From assembly GCF_027923465.1 (NCBI RefSeq), contig NZ_BRLB01000005.1, positions 1-64,000 of the forward strand: DNA of 64,000 nucleotides. Reading direction: 5' to 3'. Below the pieces are notes generated by a model. It worked only from the letters and a program-made list of their open reading frames with translations. It ran no database searches and was not told where the DNA came from. Position numbers and translations under genes: made by a program. Within the stretch, counting starts at the first letter, position 1. Every line of letters begins with the position of its first letter. Shown in pieces: positions 45,890 through 55,312 of the stretch. The DNA comes from Vallitalea longa. Its GTDB lineage: Bacteria; Bacillota; Clostridia; Lachnospirales; Vallitaleaceae.

Positions 45890-47110
45890 TTATTTTTGAT
45901 ATTGTGTTGGTGAGATATCCATATATTTCTTAAACATCTTAGTATAATGAGCTGGAGAACTATATCCAAAAGTATATGCGATGTCACTTATAGAATATAT
46001 CTTTGATTTCAGTAAATATAATGATTCTTCTATTTTTGTTTTATGGATAAATTCAGTAGGGGTCATATTTAGTTCTTTTTTGAATTTACGGCTAAGATGT
46101 TCTTTGCTCACATGAAGTTCTTTTGCTATATTTTTCAGACTTATATGTTCAACTAGGTGTATTCTTATATAATTTATGGCATTAGTTATTAATTCGGAGT
46201 ATCCTTTCAGAGCATATTTTTTTACTGATTCAGCATAGGTCATCATAATTTCTTGATCCAATTTGGCAATAGCTTCAACACACATCTGTTTTTCAATCTT
46301 AACAGCAAAATTATGAGAAAGCCCATGAGCGGTACTTTGATTTAGACCTCCTTTTAATGCAGCGCGTAAACATATGGAATTAAATGAAATGGACAAGTTT
46401 TTACTTTCTCTAAGAGGATCACTAGGAAACCTGGGTGGTATCGTCATTGAGTTTTCTAGTTTGGATGAAATGCACTTAATAAAATCAACATCACCTATTT
46501 CTATAGCATGCAATATTTTTTCTTCTGATGAATAATTATGCTGTACGAAATCAAAAGTTTTGAATTTCTTTTCAATAGATTGTGCTTCTTCGGGTAGAAG
46601 TACTGAATGATCTTCTCGTATGATTTGAGGAAGATGAGGTTTCAGGGGAAGATAATCAAGAAATATAGAAGCAATCCTTGCAATCTGTATATGATCATAA
46701 TATGGAACAATTTCGTAAAAGGATTCAAGTATGAAAATATTATCAGCGCTTAGTTTCATCTTATATCCCATATATTTAATTTCTTCTGCCACAAGATGTT
46801 CTGTAATGAGTGGACCTAGAGTTATAGTATAGTAAGCATTATTTTCATCTATTATTGCCCATGTAAGATAACACATTTTGAAGGGGTCTATATAGTAATA
46901 TACTTGGTTATCAATTAATGAGTCAGTTTTGAGGGATTGTTTATCCTTCATAAGCCTTGATACTGAATCTTCTATATAATGGGTTAGAAAAGTGGGTATG
47001 GTCAATTTGGAAAACGTGATGGTTTTATCATCTATAGATGAATGGATATATAGATTACTTGGTATGAATGTCATTAAATTTTCGCATTTTATCTTTAGAT
47101 CATTTATCAT
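45890..47110 (-). CDS. AraC-family regulator of the sugar locus
   Basis: Start at 47110 (ATG after GGAAGTGAT) rather than the TTG at 47128. A 406-aa protein with a C-terminal AraC/XylS helix-turn-helix (last 100 residues; HVSKEHLSRKFKKELNMTPT and SISDIAYTFGYSSPAHYTKM) and a long N-terminal sensory region of unknown fold, common in Clostridial regulators that act with membrane or PTS signals. It diverges from the GH2-GPH operon across a short AT-rich gap and is the probable activator of it. Confidence 0.85.
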   Translation of the reverse strand: MINDLKIKCENLMTFIPSNLYIHSSIDDKTITFSKLTIPTFLTHYIEDSVSRLMKDKQSLKTDSLIDNQVYYYIDPFKMCYLTWAIIDENNAYYTITLGPLITEHLVAEEIKYMGYKMKLSADNIFILESFYEIVPYYDHIQIARIASIFLDYLPLKPHLPQIIREDHSVLLPEEAQSIEKKFKTFDFVQHNYSSEEKILHAIEIGDVDFIKCISSKLENSMTIPPRFPSDPLRESKNLSISFNSICLRAALKGGLNQSTAHGLSHNFAVKIEKQMCVEAIAKLDQEIMMTYAESVKKYALKGYSELITNAINYIRIHLVEHISLKNIAKELHVSKEHLSRKFKKELNMTPTEFIHKTKIEESLYLLKSKIYSISDIAYTFGYSSPAHYTKMFKKYMDISPTQYQK

Positions 47111-47181
47111 TTTATCACTTCCTATCAATATTATATAATATTATATCAATATAATATATGAAAAACCAAGTGAGGGCAAGA

Positions 47182-47187
47182 TATAAT
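47182..47187 (+). promoter_or_regulatory. -10 element of the GH2 operon
   Basis: TATAAT at 47182-47187 lies about 40 bases before the GH2 start. No recognisable -35 is present at the right spacing, as expected for a promoter that needs an AraC-type activator. Confidence 0.45.
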
Positions 47188-47229
47188 TAATATAACAAGG
47201 AAACTATTATCTAGAAAGGTGTGAGAAAA

Positions 47230-49518
47230 ATGAGTAGAGTGACTAATATCAATAAAGGATGGAAATTTGTTCTTAAAGAATGTGAAAGAGAATCATTAAT
47301 AGTAAGTGAAATGAAAGAAATTAAACTTCCACATACATGGAATGGTATTGATGGTCAAGACGGAGGTAACGACTATTATAGAGGTGTTGGATGGTATGTT
47401 AAAGAACTGGAAATTGAAGAAAATCATCATGGTAGGATATTCCTTGATTTTCAGGGTGTGAACAGTGTTTGTGATGTGTACTTGAATGGACAGCATATGG
47501 GAAAACACGAAGGAGGTTATTCAGGATTCAGATATGATATCACAGACTATGTTTCTAGTGATAATATTTTGGAAGTTGCAGTTGATAATAGTCATATTGA
47601 AGATGTTTATCCGCTTTTTGCTGATTTTACTTTCTATGGGGGAATTTATAGAGATGTAAATATTATTTATACAGATGATATACATTTTGATTTATTAGAT
47701 TTGGCTTCATCAGGTATATACGTATCTCAGAAAAATATTACTAATGAAAAAGCAGAAGTCAATATACTCGCAAAAGTAGTGAATAGTGGTAATCCTTCAG
47801 AAGTTGGTTGTCAAATTAGTTGGGTTGATGAAAATGGAGGAATCATTTTAACTGATGAACAGATAAAAACTATAGAAAAGCAAGGGGAATTCAGTTTTGA
47901 TATTGAGATACATAATCCTAATTTATGGAATGGTATAGAAAATCCATACTTATATAATGTGATTGTTACTCTTGCTACTGGTAATGAAGAAATAGATAGA
48001 AAGGAAATTCCTACAGGGCTTAGATATTTTAAGTTTGATGAGCAGGAAGGTTTCTTCCTTAATGGAAGACATATGAAACTTAGAGGTGTAAGTCGTCATC
48101 AAGACAGAGAGAGTGTAGGTAATGCACTTACCGAAGAGCATCAAATAGAAGATATGGAACTGATTAAAGAAGTTGGCGCTAATTCAATTCGTCTTGCGCA
48201 CTATCAGCATAACCAATTTTTCTATGATTTGTGCGATAAAGCTGGTATGGTAGTATGGGCTGAAATTCCATATATTTCTAAGACATCAGATATTGATAAT
48301 ACAGCTTCTAATGCTATTATACAAATGAGAGAGTTGATAAGACAGAATTATAATCATGCATCTATTTTAATGTGGGGAGTACAGAACGAAATTGGAATTA
48401 TGGAAGAAAAGAAATCTTTGGAACAAATCGTTAGAGAAATACACGATGTGGCAAAAGAAGAAGACACAACGAGGGTTACGACACAAGCACAGGTAATGAT
48501 GACTCCAGAAGATGACCCATCTCATTATGTAACAGATATAATGGCATGGAATAAATATTATGGATGGTATGTTGATGAAGTAGAAGATTTTGAAATATTC
48601 ATTAATAGTTTTAGAAGTAAGAACCCTAACAGGGCTTTTGGTATATCAGAATATGGTGCGGAAGGTATCTTGAGCTGGCATACTGATAATCCAAAGGTTA
48701 AAGATTATTCAGAGGAATATCATGCTTTATATCATGAGAAAGCATTGAAGATATTTAACAAATATGACTTTGTATGGGGTACATATGTATGGAATATGTT
48801 TGATTTCGGTTCTGATATGAGAGACGAAGGTGGGGTTAAAGGACGTAATAACAAAGGACTCGTGACTTTTGATAGAACTACAAGAAAAGATGCTTTCTAT
48901 TGGTATCAATCTATGTGGAGTAAAAAACCTATGATTCATATTAATTCAAAGAGGTTTGTGGAAAGACATACTGATAATATAGAAGTAAAAGTTTATAGTA
49001 ATCAAGACAATGTTACACTGATGAATAATGGTAATCCTATTGAATTACTTAAAAAGGACGGAACAATATTCTTATTTAGAGTAGATTTAACTGAAGGTGA
49101 TAATGAAATAGTCGCAGTAGCTGGTGATTTAAAGGATAGTATTATATTTAAAAAAGTTGCAGAAAAAAATATGAAGTACGTACTTCCAGAAGAGGAAACC
49201 AAAAAAGGTATAATGGTAAATAATGATGAGAATGTAAAGAATTGGTTTAGCATGGATCTCGATGAGACAATAGAAGATTTTGAATTTAAAAAAGGTTATT
49301 ATTCAATAAAAGATAAGATTAGTGCAATTCTTGAAAATGAAGAAGGAGAAAGTGTATTGCGCAAATATCTATGTTCAATGTTAGAACATGAAATGTTTAA
49401 TATGATAAAAGGAATGCCTCTAAGTAGCGTATTCAGTTTACAAAAAGATATGTTCCCCAAATTATTACAGCTTAATGTAAATAAAGAACTATCAAAGATA
49501 AAAAAAGATGTAATTTAA
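47230..49518 (+). CDS. Glycoside hydrolase family 2 enzyme (beta-galactosidase/beta-glucuronidase group)
   Basis: ATG at 47230 preferred (AAAGGTG) over the GTG at 47221. A 762-aa retaining glycosidase: N-terminal sugar-binding jelly roll (LPHTWNGIDG, YYRGVGWYVKELEIEE), immunoglobulin-like domain, TIM barrel with the acid/base E387 in WGVQNEIG and the nucleophile E474 in SEYGAEG, and a C-terminal accessory region. The last 130 residues are helical and not typical of the family. No signal peptide, so it acts in the cytosol on imported oligosaccharides. The GPH symporter downstream supports this. Substrate (galactoside, glucuronide or other) not decided by motif. Confidence 0.9.
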   Translation: MSRVTNINKGWKFVLKECERESLIVSEMKEIKLPHTWNGIDGQDGGNDYYRGVGWYVKELEIEENHHGRIFLDFQGVNSVCDVYLNGQHMGKHEGGYSGFRYDITDYVSSDNILEVAVDNSHIEDVYPLFADFTFYGGIYRDVNIIYTDDIHFDLLDLASSGIYVSQKNITNEKAEVNILAKVVNSGNPSEVGCQISWVDENGGIILTDEQIKTIEKQGEFSFDIEIHNPNLWNGIENPYLYNVIVTLATGNEEIDRKEIPTGLRYFKFDEQEGFFLNGRHMKLRGVSRHQDRESVGNALTEEHQIEDMELIKEVGANSIRLAHYQHNQFFYDLCDKAGMVVWAEIPYISKTSDIDNTASNAIIQMRELIRQNYNHASILMWGVQNEIGIMEEKKSLEQIVREIHDVAKEEDTTRVTTQAQVMMTPEDDPSHYVTDIMAWNKYYGWYVDEVEDFEIFINSFRSKNPNRAFGISEYGAEGILSWHTDNPKVKDYSEEYHALYHEKALKIFNKYDFVWGTYVWNMFDFGSDMRDEGGVKGRNNKGLVTFDRTTRKDAFYWYQSMWSKKPMIHINSKRFVERHTDNIEVKVYSNQDNVTLMNNGNPIELLKKDGTIFLFRVDLTEGDNEIVAVAGDLKDSIIFKKVAEKNMKYVLPEEETKKGIMVNNDENVKNWFSMDLDETIEDFEFKKGYYSIKDKISAILENEEGESVLRKYLCSMLEHEMFNMIKGMPLSSVFSLQKDMFPKLLQLNVNKELSKIKKDVI

Positions 49519-49534
49519 AACTAAGTCAATCAAT

Positions 49535-49558
49535 CCATGGAGCTAGGGGGCTCCATGG
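49535..49558 (+). terminator. Intercistronic hairpin between GH2 and symporter genes
   Basis: A perfect 9-bp GC-containing stem (49535-49543 with 49550-49558) with no T-run. More likely an mRNA-stabilising or attenuating hairpin than a full terminator. Confidence 0.5.
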
Positions 49559-49592
49559 TGTTTACAAAAAAATTGTATATGGAGGTTTTAAA

Positions 49593-51002
49593 ATGAGTAC
49601 AAGAACATTTAACAAAGCTTCTAAAGGAGAGATATTTGGATTTAGTTTCAATAATGCATCGACTAATGCTGTTTTTATTGCATTATCCACTTATTTTTTA
49701 GTCTATTGTACAGAGATATACAATATGTCACCTGTGACAGTTGGATTGATTATGACAGGAACCAGAATTCTCGATGCAGTTACGGATCCTGTTATTGGTA
49801 TTTTAATTGATAAGACAGATACTAAGTTCGGAAGATTTCGCCCATGGATATTAGCTGGATCATTAATATCAGCCCTATCTTTTATACTTCTATTCTGTGG
49901 TTTCCAAACTGGCTCAAAATTCGGTGATATAGTTCTTATCGTAATTTTATATTCTATATTTATTGTTGGTTATACTATGCAAACTGCTTGTACTAAAAGT
50001 GCTCAGACAATCGTTACAGCCCAAAAAGGTCAAAGAACAATTCTAAATGCATTCGGTATGATGTGGACACTAGTCGTATATGCTCTTATTCTAGGTACGG
50101 TTTTACCTATTATAAATGCAGGAGGGGGTAATGGTGTAGCTCTTGGCTGGAGGAATGCTGCAATATATATTGCTATAATTCAAGTGGTTTTCGCAGTTTT
50201 TGTTATTATATCACTTGGTAAGAAAGATGTTAGGCAAAATTACATTAAAACAGAGCAGAAGATACAACCTAAATTAAAAAACTATGTAGATGTTTTTGCG
50301 CATAACAGAGCTCTTCAAATGCTTATAGTTGCAGCTTCAACTAATAAAATAGCCCAAACGTTACAGAGTGGTATGACCCTTGTATTTTATTTCTATGTAG
50401 TACAGAATCAGGATTTACAAGGAATAGTACCAACAATTAGTATGGTCATAATGATAGTAGTCATGTTTTTTTCAATTAAAATCATCTCGAAATATGGGCG
50501 TGTTGAAGTTTTCAAATGGTCGTCAATAGGTGGTTTTGTATATGGTCTTGCCATGATACCTCTTATTTCTCTTAATCCTAGTAGTATGATATGGTTGATT
50601 GTAGTTCTTGCAATAAATCAAATATTGATATCTGGTACCACAGACCAGAATCTTATTTCTATGATTGGTGATGCAGCGGACTATGAATATTATCTTAATG
50701 GTAGATTCATACCAGGTATGATTGGAACTGCTTTTTCGTTTATTGATAAAGTCATCAGTTCTTTATCTTCCACTTTAGTAGGTTTTATTTTAGCAGGGGC
50801 AGGTTTTGTAAGTATAACTGAGACACCAAGATCACCTAGAATGTTTTGGACAGTTCTCATTGCTTATTGTGCAATACCAGCGCTAGGTCATTTCTGTTCT
50901 ATTATTGGAATGAAGTATCATCCATTAAAGAAAGCTTATCATGAGAAAATGTTAGAGGAATTATCAGAAAGAGGAGATTATAATAGTAGAAAAGCTGTAT
51001 AA
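49593..51002 (+). CDS. GPH-family sugar symporter (MFS)
   Basis: A 469-aa membrane protein with 12 helices of the glycoside-pentoside-hexuronide:cation symporter family (MelB/UidB/XynB type). Typical stretches are DAVTDPVIGILIDKTDTKFG and FRPWILAGS in the first cytoplasmic loop, and DAADYEYYLNGRFIPGMIGT in the second half. It imports glycosides with Na+ or H+. RBS GGAGG. It is 74 bases after the GH2 gene on the same strand, forming an uptake-and-cleavage pair under the divergent AraC regulator. Confidence 0.9.
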   Translation: MSTRTFNKASKGEIFGFSFNNASTNAVFIALSTYFLVYCTEIYNMSPVTVGLIMTGTRILDAVTDPVIGILIDKTDTKFGRFRPWILAGSLISALSFILLFCGFQTGSKFGDIVLIVILYSIFIVGYTMQTACTKSAQTIVTAQKGQRTILNAFGMMWTLVVYALILGTVLPIINAGGGNGVALGWRNAAIYIAIIQVVFAVFVIISLGKKDVRQNYIKTEQKIQPKLKNYVDVFAHNRALQMLIVAASTNKIAQTLQSGMTLVFYFYVVQNQDLQGIVPTISMVIMIVVMFFSIKIISKYGRVEVFKWSSIGGFVYGLAMIPLISLNPSSMIWLIVVLAINQILISGTTDQNLISMIGDAADYEYYLNGRFIPGMIGTAFSFIDKVISSLSSTLVGFILAGAGFVSITETPRSPRMFWTVLIAYCAIPALGHFCSIIGMKYHPLKKAYHEKMLEELSERGDYNSRKAV

Positions 51003-51091
51003 TTGATATTATGTATATTTGAATTATTCAAATATAGTAAAAGAAGATTTTATTTATTAATATATAGTATTTATTAATTGATATGTAGAAG

Positions 51092-51130
51092 AAATGGTGG
51101 CTTACTTTAAATAGTAGTCACCATTTTTTA
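51092..51130 (+). terminator. Rho-independent terminator after the symporter gene
   Basis: Arms 51092-51106 and 51113-51126 pair with one bulge; six T residues follow. Confidence 0.8.
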
Positions 51131-51260
51131 TTGATTATTAAGAGTTTATGGATATATTTTTTTAGGATAGAGAAATCTACAAGTGTATTGATTGAATTAA
51201 ATAAGGATTATTATAAATACCAGTAATTAACATTGAACTCAAACTAAAAAATATCTACAA

Positions 51261-51293
51261 TATGATGTAACTATGATGCAATTATGATGTAAT
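51261..51293. promoter_or_regulatory. Three phased 11-bp repeats before the response regulator gene
   Basis: TATGATGTAAC, TATGATGCAAT and TATGATGTAAT follow each other without gaps. An 11-bp phase is typical of tandem OmpR/PhoB-type binding. The block ends 22 bases before the start codon. A related pair occurs at 54182-54197. Confidence 0.7.
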
Positions 51294-51315
51294 ATATTTT
51301 AGAAGGGAGAGCGTA

Positions 51316-51969
51316 ATGAATAAAATACTAATTGTTGAAGATGAAAAAGCAATTTCTAATTTAATAAAAATAAATTTAACCGATGCAGGGTATAGATGTG
51401 AATGTGCTTATGATGGAATTCAAGCAGCTGATTTTATTGAAAAAGAGAGTTACGAATTGATACTACTTGATATTATGCTACCCAAGATAAATGGTTATGA
51501 ATTAATAGAATATATCAGACCTTTGGAGATTCCCGTAATTTTTCTGACTGCAAAATGTGATGTAAGAGATAAAGTAAAAGGTTTGAAACTGGGAGCAGAC
51601 GATTATATTACCAAACCTTTTGAAATAATTGAGCTGCTAGCAAGAGTCGAGACTGTTTTGAGGCGTTATAATAAGAGCGTCCATCATTTTAATCTATTCG
51701 ATATCAATGTAGACACTAATTCAAGGATTGTTAAGAAAAACAGTAAAGTTATTAATCTAACCGTAAAAGAATATGAGTTACTTATTCTGTTTGCTCAGAA
51801 TAAAAACATTGCACTATTTAGAGACCGCATATATGAAAAAGTATGGGGTGAGGCATATATGGGTAATAGTAGAACAGTAGACTTACATGTACAGCGTATG
51901 CGAAAAAAATTGGGACTTGAGAATAAAATTGTTGCGGTTTATAAAATAGGATATAGGCTTGAGGTGTAG
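51316..51969 (+). CDS. OmpR/PhoB-type response regulator
   Basis: A 217-aa protein: receiver domain (about 1-115) with phospho-acceptor D52 (LLLDIMLP), acidic pair at the start (VEDE) and K103-type TKPFE; C-terminal winged helix (about 125-217; YEKVWGEAYMGNSRTVDLHV). It is phosphorylated by the kinase encoded next and binds tandem DNA repeats. The 11-bp repeats upstream of itself and of the VanY-type gene are the natural candidate sites. Start ATG at 51316 after GAAGGGAGAG. Clearly similar to VanR-like regulators in design, not proven orthologous. Confidence 0.92.
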   Translation: MNKILIVEDEKAISNLIKINLTDAGYRCECAYDGIQAADFIEKESYELILLDIMLPKINGYELIEYIRPLEIPVIFLTAKCDVRDKVKGLKLGADDYITKPFEIIELLARVETVLRRYNKSVHHFNLFDINVDTNSRIVKKNSKVINLTVKEYELLILFAQNKNIALFRDRIYEKVWGEAYMGNSRTVDLHVQRMRKKLGLENKIVAVYKIGYRLEV

Positions 51970-51971
51970 AT

Positions 51972-53423
51972 ATGAAATTTTTCTGGAAATGCTTCTTTAC
52001 TATTATATTCATTTGTATTTTATGTTGTAGCATAGGAAGCTATTTTTTGATTACTACAAGTTTTGCTTCTTCACTAGATCAAGAGATACTTATTGCATAT
52101 GATTCTGTAGATATTGTTTATTATTCAATACGTAACGAGTTACAAGAAATAAGTGATATGCAGGATCATTCGATTTTTTCTGATATTGAAGACTTATCTT
52201 CTGTTCAAAATGAATGGGTAACAAAGACAGCAGAAGGTTTAACATTAAGAAATGTTGTGGGAGATATGTCTTTTAGAATAAGTGATAAAAACAAAAAGAT
52301 AGTTTTCTCAAGTAAGTTTAATAAACTGGATAATGATATTATAACCTATATATCAAGAGAATCAAGAGGTTATGAGATTGTAAAAAACGATCAAGAATAT
52401 TATATACATTCTGTAAGATCATCGGATTTATTGAATGAACAATATTATATTGAGATATTCAGAGATGTCACCCCCATATTTGAAAGTCGTGTATCCCAAT
52501 ATGAAACATTTCTTAAGATTATTGGAGTTATGCTTTTGTTTGGTTGTGTTTTTACATTTGTCATATGTAAATGGCTTATGAAACCAATTCATAAGTTATC
52601 TAGGGTTGCAAGAGAAATATCCGGAGGACATTTTGAACAGCGTGTAATAGTTAAAAATAATGATGAAATTGGAAATCTAGCAAATAATTTTAATCTTATG
52701 GCAGCAAATCTTGAAGAGAAAATAAACGAATTGAAAGAAGAGGCTTCTAAGCAGGAAACATTTGTTGCTTGTTTTTCTCATGAACTAAAAACACCACTAA
52801 CATCGATAATAGGATATGCTGATATGTTGCGTTCGAAAAAAATGAACAGAGAGCAGATGGTTTTATCGGCTAATTACATATTTGAAGAAGGTAAAAGGTT
52901 GGAATCTATTTCGATGAAGTTGCTGGAAATAGTGATTCTCAAGAATAGTAAGATTATATTAAAAGAAATATCAGCTATAGATTTTTTTGAAAGTGTAAAA
53001 GGGATAATGATACCTATCTTTCAAAAACAGAATATTCATTTTTCTATAAATGCTGAAAAGGCTAATTTAATGATTGAACCTGAACTTATGAAAACTGTTT
53101 GTATTAATCTACTTGATAATGCAAGAAAAGCTGTAGAGAGTAACGGCCAAGTATCTCTATGTGGCAGGCTAGAAGAGAACAACTATATTATTAATATTTG
53201 CGATAATGGTAAAGGTATAGAACAAAATGAATTAAATAAAATTACACAAGCTTTTTATATGGTTGATAAATCAAGAGCAAGAATTCAAGGTGGAATCGGA
53301 TTAGGTCTTACTATTTGTGATGAAATTATTAAACTTCATGGTGGCACATTAAAGTTTCAAAGTACACCGCAAAAAGGTACTTGTGTTTTCATAAGCCTAA
53401 AAGGAGCTGATGCAATTGAGTAG
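51972..53423 (+). CDS. Sensor histidine kinase
   Basis: A 483-aa membrane kinase: transmembrane helices at about 8-28 and 178-198 enclosing an extracellular sensor of about 150 residues, a HAMP domain (LMKPIHKLSRVAREISGGHF), the dimerisation helix with H270 (SHELKTPLTSIIGYADML), and an ATPase domain with NLLDNARKAV, DNGKGI and GGIGLGL. It starts two bases after the response regulator stop. The partner genes are cell-wall enzymes, so the input could be wall damage or antibiotic; that is inference. Confidence 0.92.
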   Translation: MKFFWKCFFTIIFICILCCSIGSYFLITTSFASSLDQEILIAYDSVDIVYYSIRNELQEISDMQDHSIFSDIEDLSSVQNEWVTKTAEGLTLRNVVGDMSFRISDKNKKIVFSSKFNKLDNDIITYISRESRGYEIVKNDQEYYIHSVRSSDLLNEQYYIEIFRDVTPIFESRVSQYETFLKIIGVMLLFGCVFTFVICKWLMKPIHKLSRVAREISGGHFEQRVIVKNNDEIGNLANNFNLMAANLEEKINELKEEASKQETFVACFSHELKTPLTSIIGYADMLRSKKMNREQMVLSANYIFEEGKRLESISMKLLEIVILKNSKIILKEISAIDFFESVKGIMIPIFQKQNIHFSINAEKANLMIEPELMKTVCINLLDNARKAVESNGQVSLCGRLEENNYIINICDNGKGIEQNELNKITQAFYMVDKSRARIQGGIGLGLTICDEIIKLHGGTLKFQSTPQKGTCVFISLKGADAIE

Positions 53424-54120
53424 ATTCAAAATTAGTTTGGTTTTTATAATATTGCTATTAGCTCTTATAGGTGTAGCCTTACTACCTTTATTATTCACAC
53501 ATATACAAGATGAAAGGATTCTTGACAGAATTTACATTGAGAAAATGGAAGATGAAAATAATGATGATTATGAAAATATAAATACAATAGATAAATTGCA
53601 ATTAATAATAAAATCTTATGAGAAGGAAAGCAATGTTATAGTAAGGCAAGAACAAGTATTTTATAGTAGAGAATTTGATAACGAAGTAGTTCCACGGATA
53701 ATAGATGAGTTAAAGAAAATTCGAGAGATTGGAGTAATTCCTGAAATAGATCTAGATATAAATAATCTGGAATATAGAAGTTCTCGTATAACTTTTGCAG
53801 ATATAGATAATCCACAAAATCTAGTTAGCTTATGGGAAATAAATTTTTATAATGATAATTATTCTATTAATATATCTATTGATACTAAAACTAATGTTAT
53901 ATATTCTATCAATTTTAAGGATTACGAAGAAATTTATAAAATAGATCAAATAAAAACATTGGAAGCATTTGCATCATACTTAGGTATTGAGTGGGATAGA
54001 GGAGTACTTGATTATTATGGAAGTAGAATTTATAGAGAAAAAATGGGAAGATTTTCTTATGAATGCATGTATAGAGAAGGTTTCTTATATTTGTTCTTGC
54101 AGAATAAATCAATAGAATGA
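53410..54120 (+). CDS. Membrane-anchored accessory protein of the two-component system
   Basis: A 236-aa protein whose ATG lies inside the last codons of the kinase gene (14-base overlap; AGGAG four bases upstream). One N-terminal hydrophobic helix (ISLVFIILLLALIGVALLPL) anchors an extracytoplasmic domain of about 200 residues with mixed alpha/beta character (YKIDQIKTLEAFASYLGIEW). I do not recognise the domain. Tight overlap suggests a regulator or co-sensor for the kinase. Confidence 0.65.
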   Translation: MQLSRFKISLVFIILLLALIGVALLPLLFTHIQDERILDRIYIEKMEDENNDDYENINTIDKLQLIIKSYEKESNVIVRQEQVFYSREFDNEVVPRIIDELKKIREIGVIPEIDLDINNLEYRSSRITFADIDNPQNLVSLWEINFYNDNYSINISIDTKTNVIYSINFKDYEEIYKIDQIKTLEAFASYLGIEWDRGVLDYYGSRIYREKMGRFSYECMYREGFLYLFLQNKSIE

Positions 54121-54170
54121 TAACTAATAATTCACATCTAGGTGAGAATATAATTTGAAATTTAATTATA

Positions 54171-54224
54171 TATGCAAAAATGATGTAAAAAAGATGTCAA
54201 TTTGTAACAATACAATCGTATAAT
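54171..54224 (+). promoter_or_regulatory. Promoter and putative response-regulator site of the VanY-type gene
   Basis: GATGT at 54182-54186 and 54193-54197 are 11 bp apart, with a weaker ATG copy one step upstream (54171). A TATAAT -10 follows at 54219-54224 without a good -35 element. This is the design of an activator-dependent promoter. The repeats resemble those before the response regulator gene. Confidence 0.6.
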
Positions 54225-54263
54225 TTCCTTATGCTATAGTAATATTACGAAAGGACATACTTA

Positions 54264-55244
54264 ATGAATGAAAATTTACAGCACGGCAAAAATCATGAAA
54301 ACAGCTTAAACAGAAGAAAAGGAAGAAAAGGACTAATTATTTATAGAATTACTGTTACTGTTCTATTATGTATTATATTTTTTATTCTGGGGAGAGTATT
54401 TTATTTAACTATACATAATATGGCAATGTTTACTAGTAAACAACATTATGAAACAGATGAGAAAATAATAATCACTGATAATAGTAATAATGATGCTACA
54501 ATTAATGGAACAGCTAAAGATGGTAATGAGAATCAAATTAGTAGAAATAAAAATATTGATGATAGCAAGGAACAAACATTTGATAACCAAAATATTGAAG
54601 CTAAAGATACAGATATGATTTCTGAAGAGAATACTAAGGAAATGAATATTAATAATGAAATTATAGTTATTGATACCAGTTCTATTGATTGGAATTTGAT
54701 ATTAGTTAATCCATGGAATAAACTTCCTGAAGATTTTTCTGTATCTAGAACACAACTTATCAATGGACACTCTATAGATGAAAGAGTATATCCAGATTTA
54801 CAAAAAATGATGGATGATTGTAGAGCAGAAGGATTATCGCCAATCATATGTTCATCTTTTCGTACAATGGAAAAACAACAATCATTGTTTGATAGGCAGA
54901 TAAATAAATATCTTAATCGTGGATATTCAAGAGAAGAATCAGAAATTGAAGCAGCAAAATGGGTAGCGGTTCCAGGAACTAGTGAACATCAATCAGGTCT
55001 TGCTGTTGATATTGTAGCATTAAGTTATCAGTTACTAGATGATAAACAAGAAAATACACCTGAACAACAATGGTTGATGAAGAATTGTTATAAATATGGT
55101 TTTGTTCTACGTTTCCCTAAGAACAAAGTAAATATTACAGGTATATCTTATGAACCTTGGCATTATAGATATGTTGGTAAAGAAGCAGCGAAAGTAATAA
55201 TGGAAGAGGGAATATGCTTAGAAGAATATCTTGAGAATATATAA
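54264..55244 (+). CDS. vanY: D-alanyl-D-alanine carboxypeptidase (VanY/M15 type)
   Basis: A 326-aa membrane-anchored enzyme that trims the terminal D-Ala of peptidoglycan stems. N-terminal hydrophobic helix (about 28-50), an Asn/Asp/Glu-rich linker of about 80 residues, then the M15B domain with ICSSFRTMEKQQSLF, the zinc motif SEHQSGLAVDI (His and Asp) and EPWHYRYVG (His). It follows the two-component operon, with a site for its regulator upstream. In vancomycin-resistance clusters VanY is found next to VanRS; no VanH/A/X genes are here, so this is rather a wall-remodelling locus. The symbol denotes family resemblance only. Confidence 0.82.
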   Translation: MNENLQHGKNHENSLNRRKGRKGLIIYRITVTVLLCIIFFILGRVFYLTIHNMAMFTSKQHYETDEKIIITDNSNNDATINGTAKDGNENQISRNKNIDDSKEQTFDNQNIEAKDTDMISEENTKEMNINNEIIVIDTSSIDWNLILVNPWNKLPEDFSVSRTQLINGHSIDERVYPDLQKMMDDCRAEGLSPIICSSFRTMEKQQSLFDRQINKYLNRGYSREESEIEAAKWVAVPGTSEHQSGLAVDIVALSYQLLDDKQENTPEQQWLMKNCYKYGFVLRFPKNKVNITGISYEPWHYRYVGKEAAKVIMEEGICLEEYLENI

Positions 55245-55312
55245 ATAAAAAATATGAAGGGAGAAAAATAATCATAAATACTAATCAGCAAGTTTATAAC
55301 AGAAGGAGAAAT

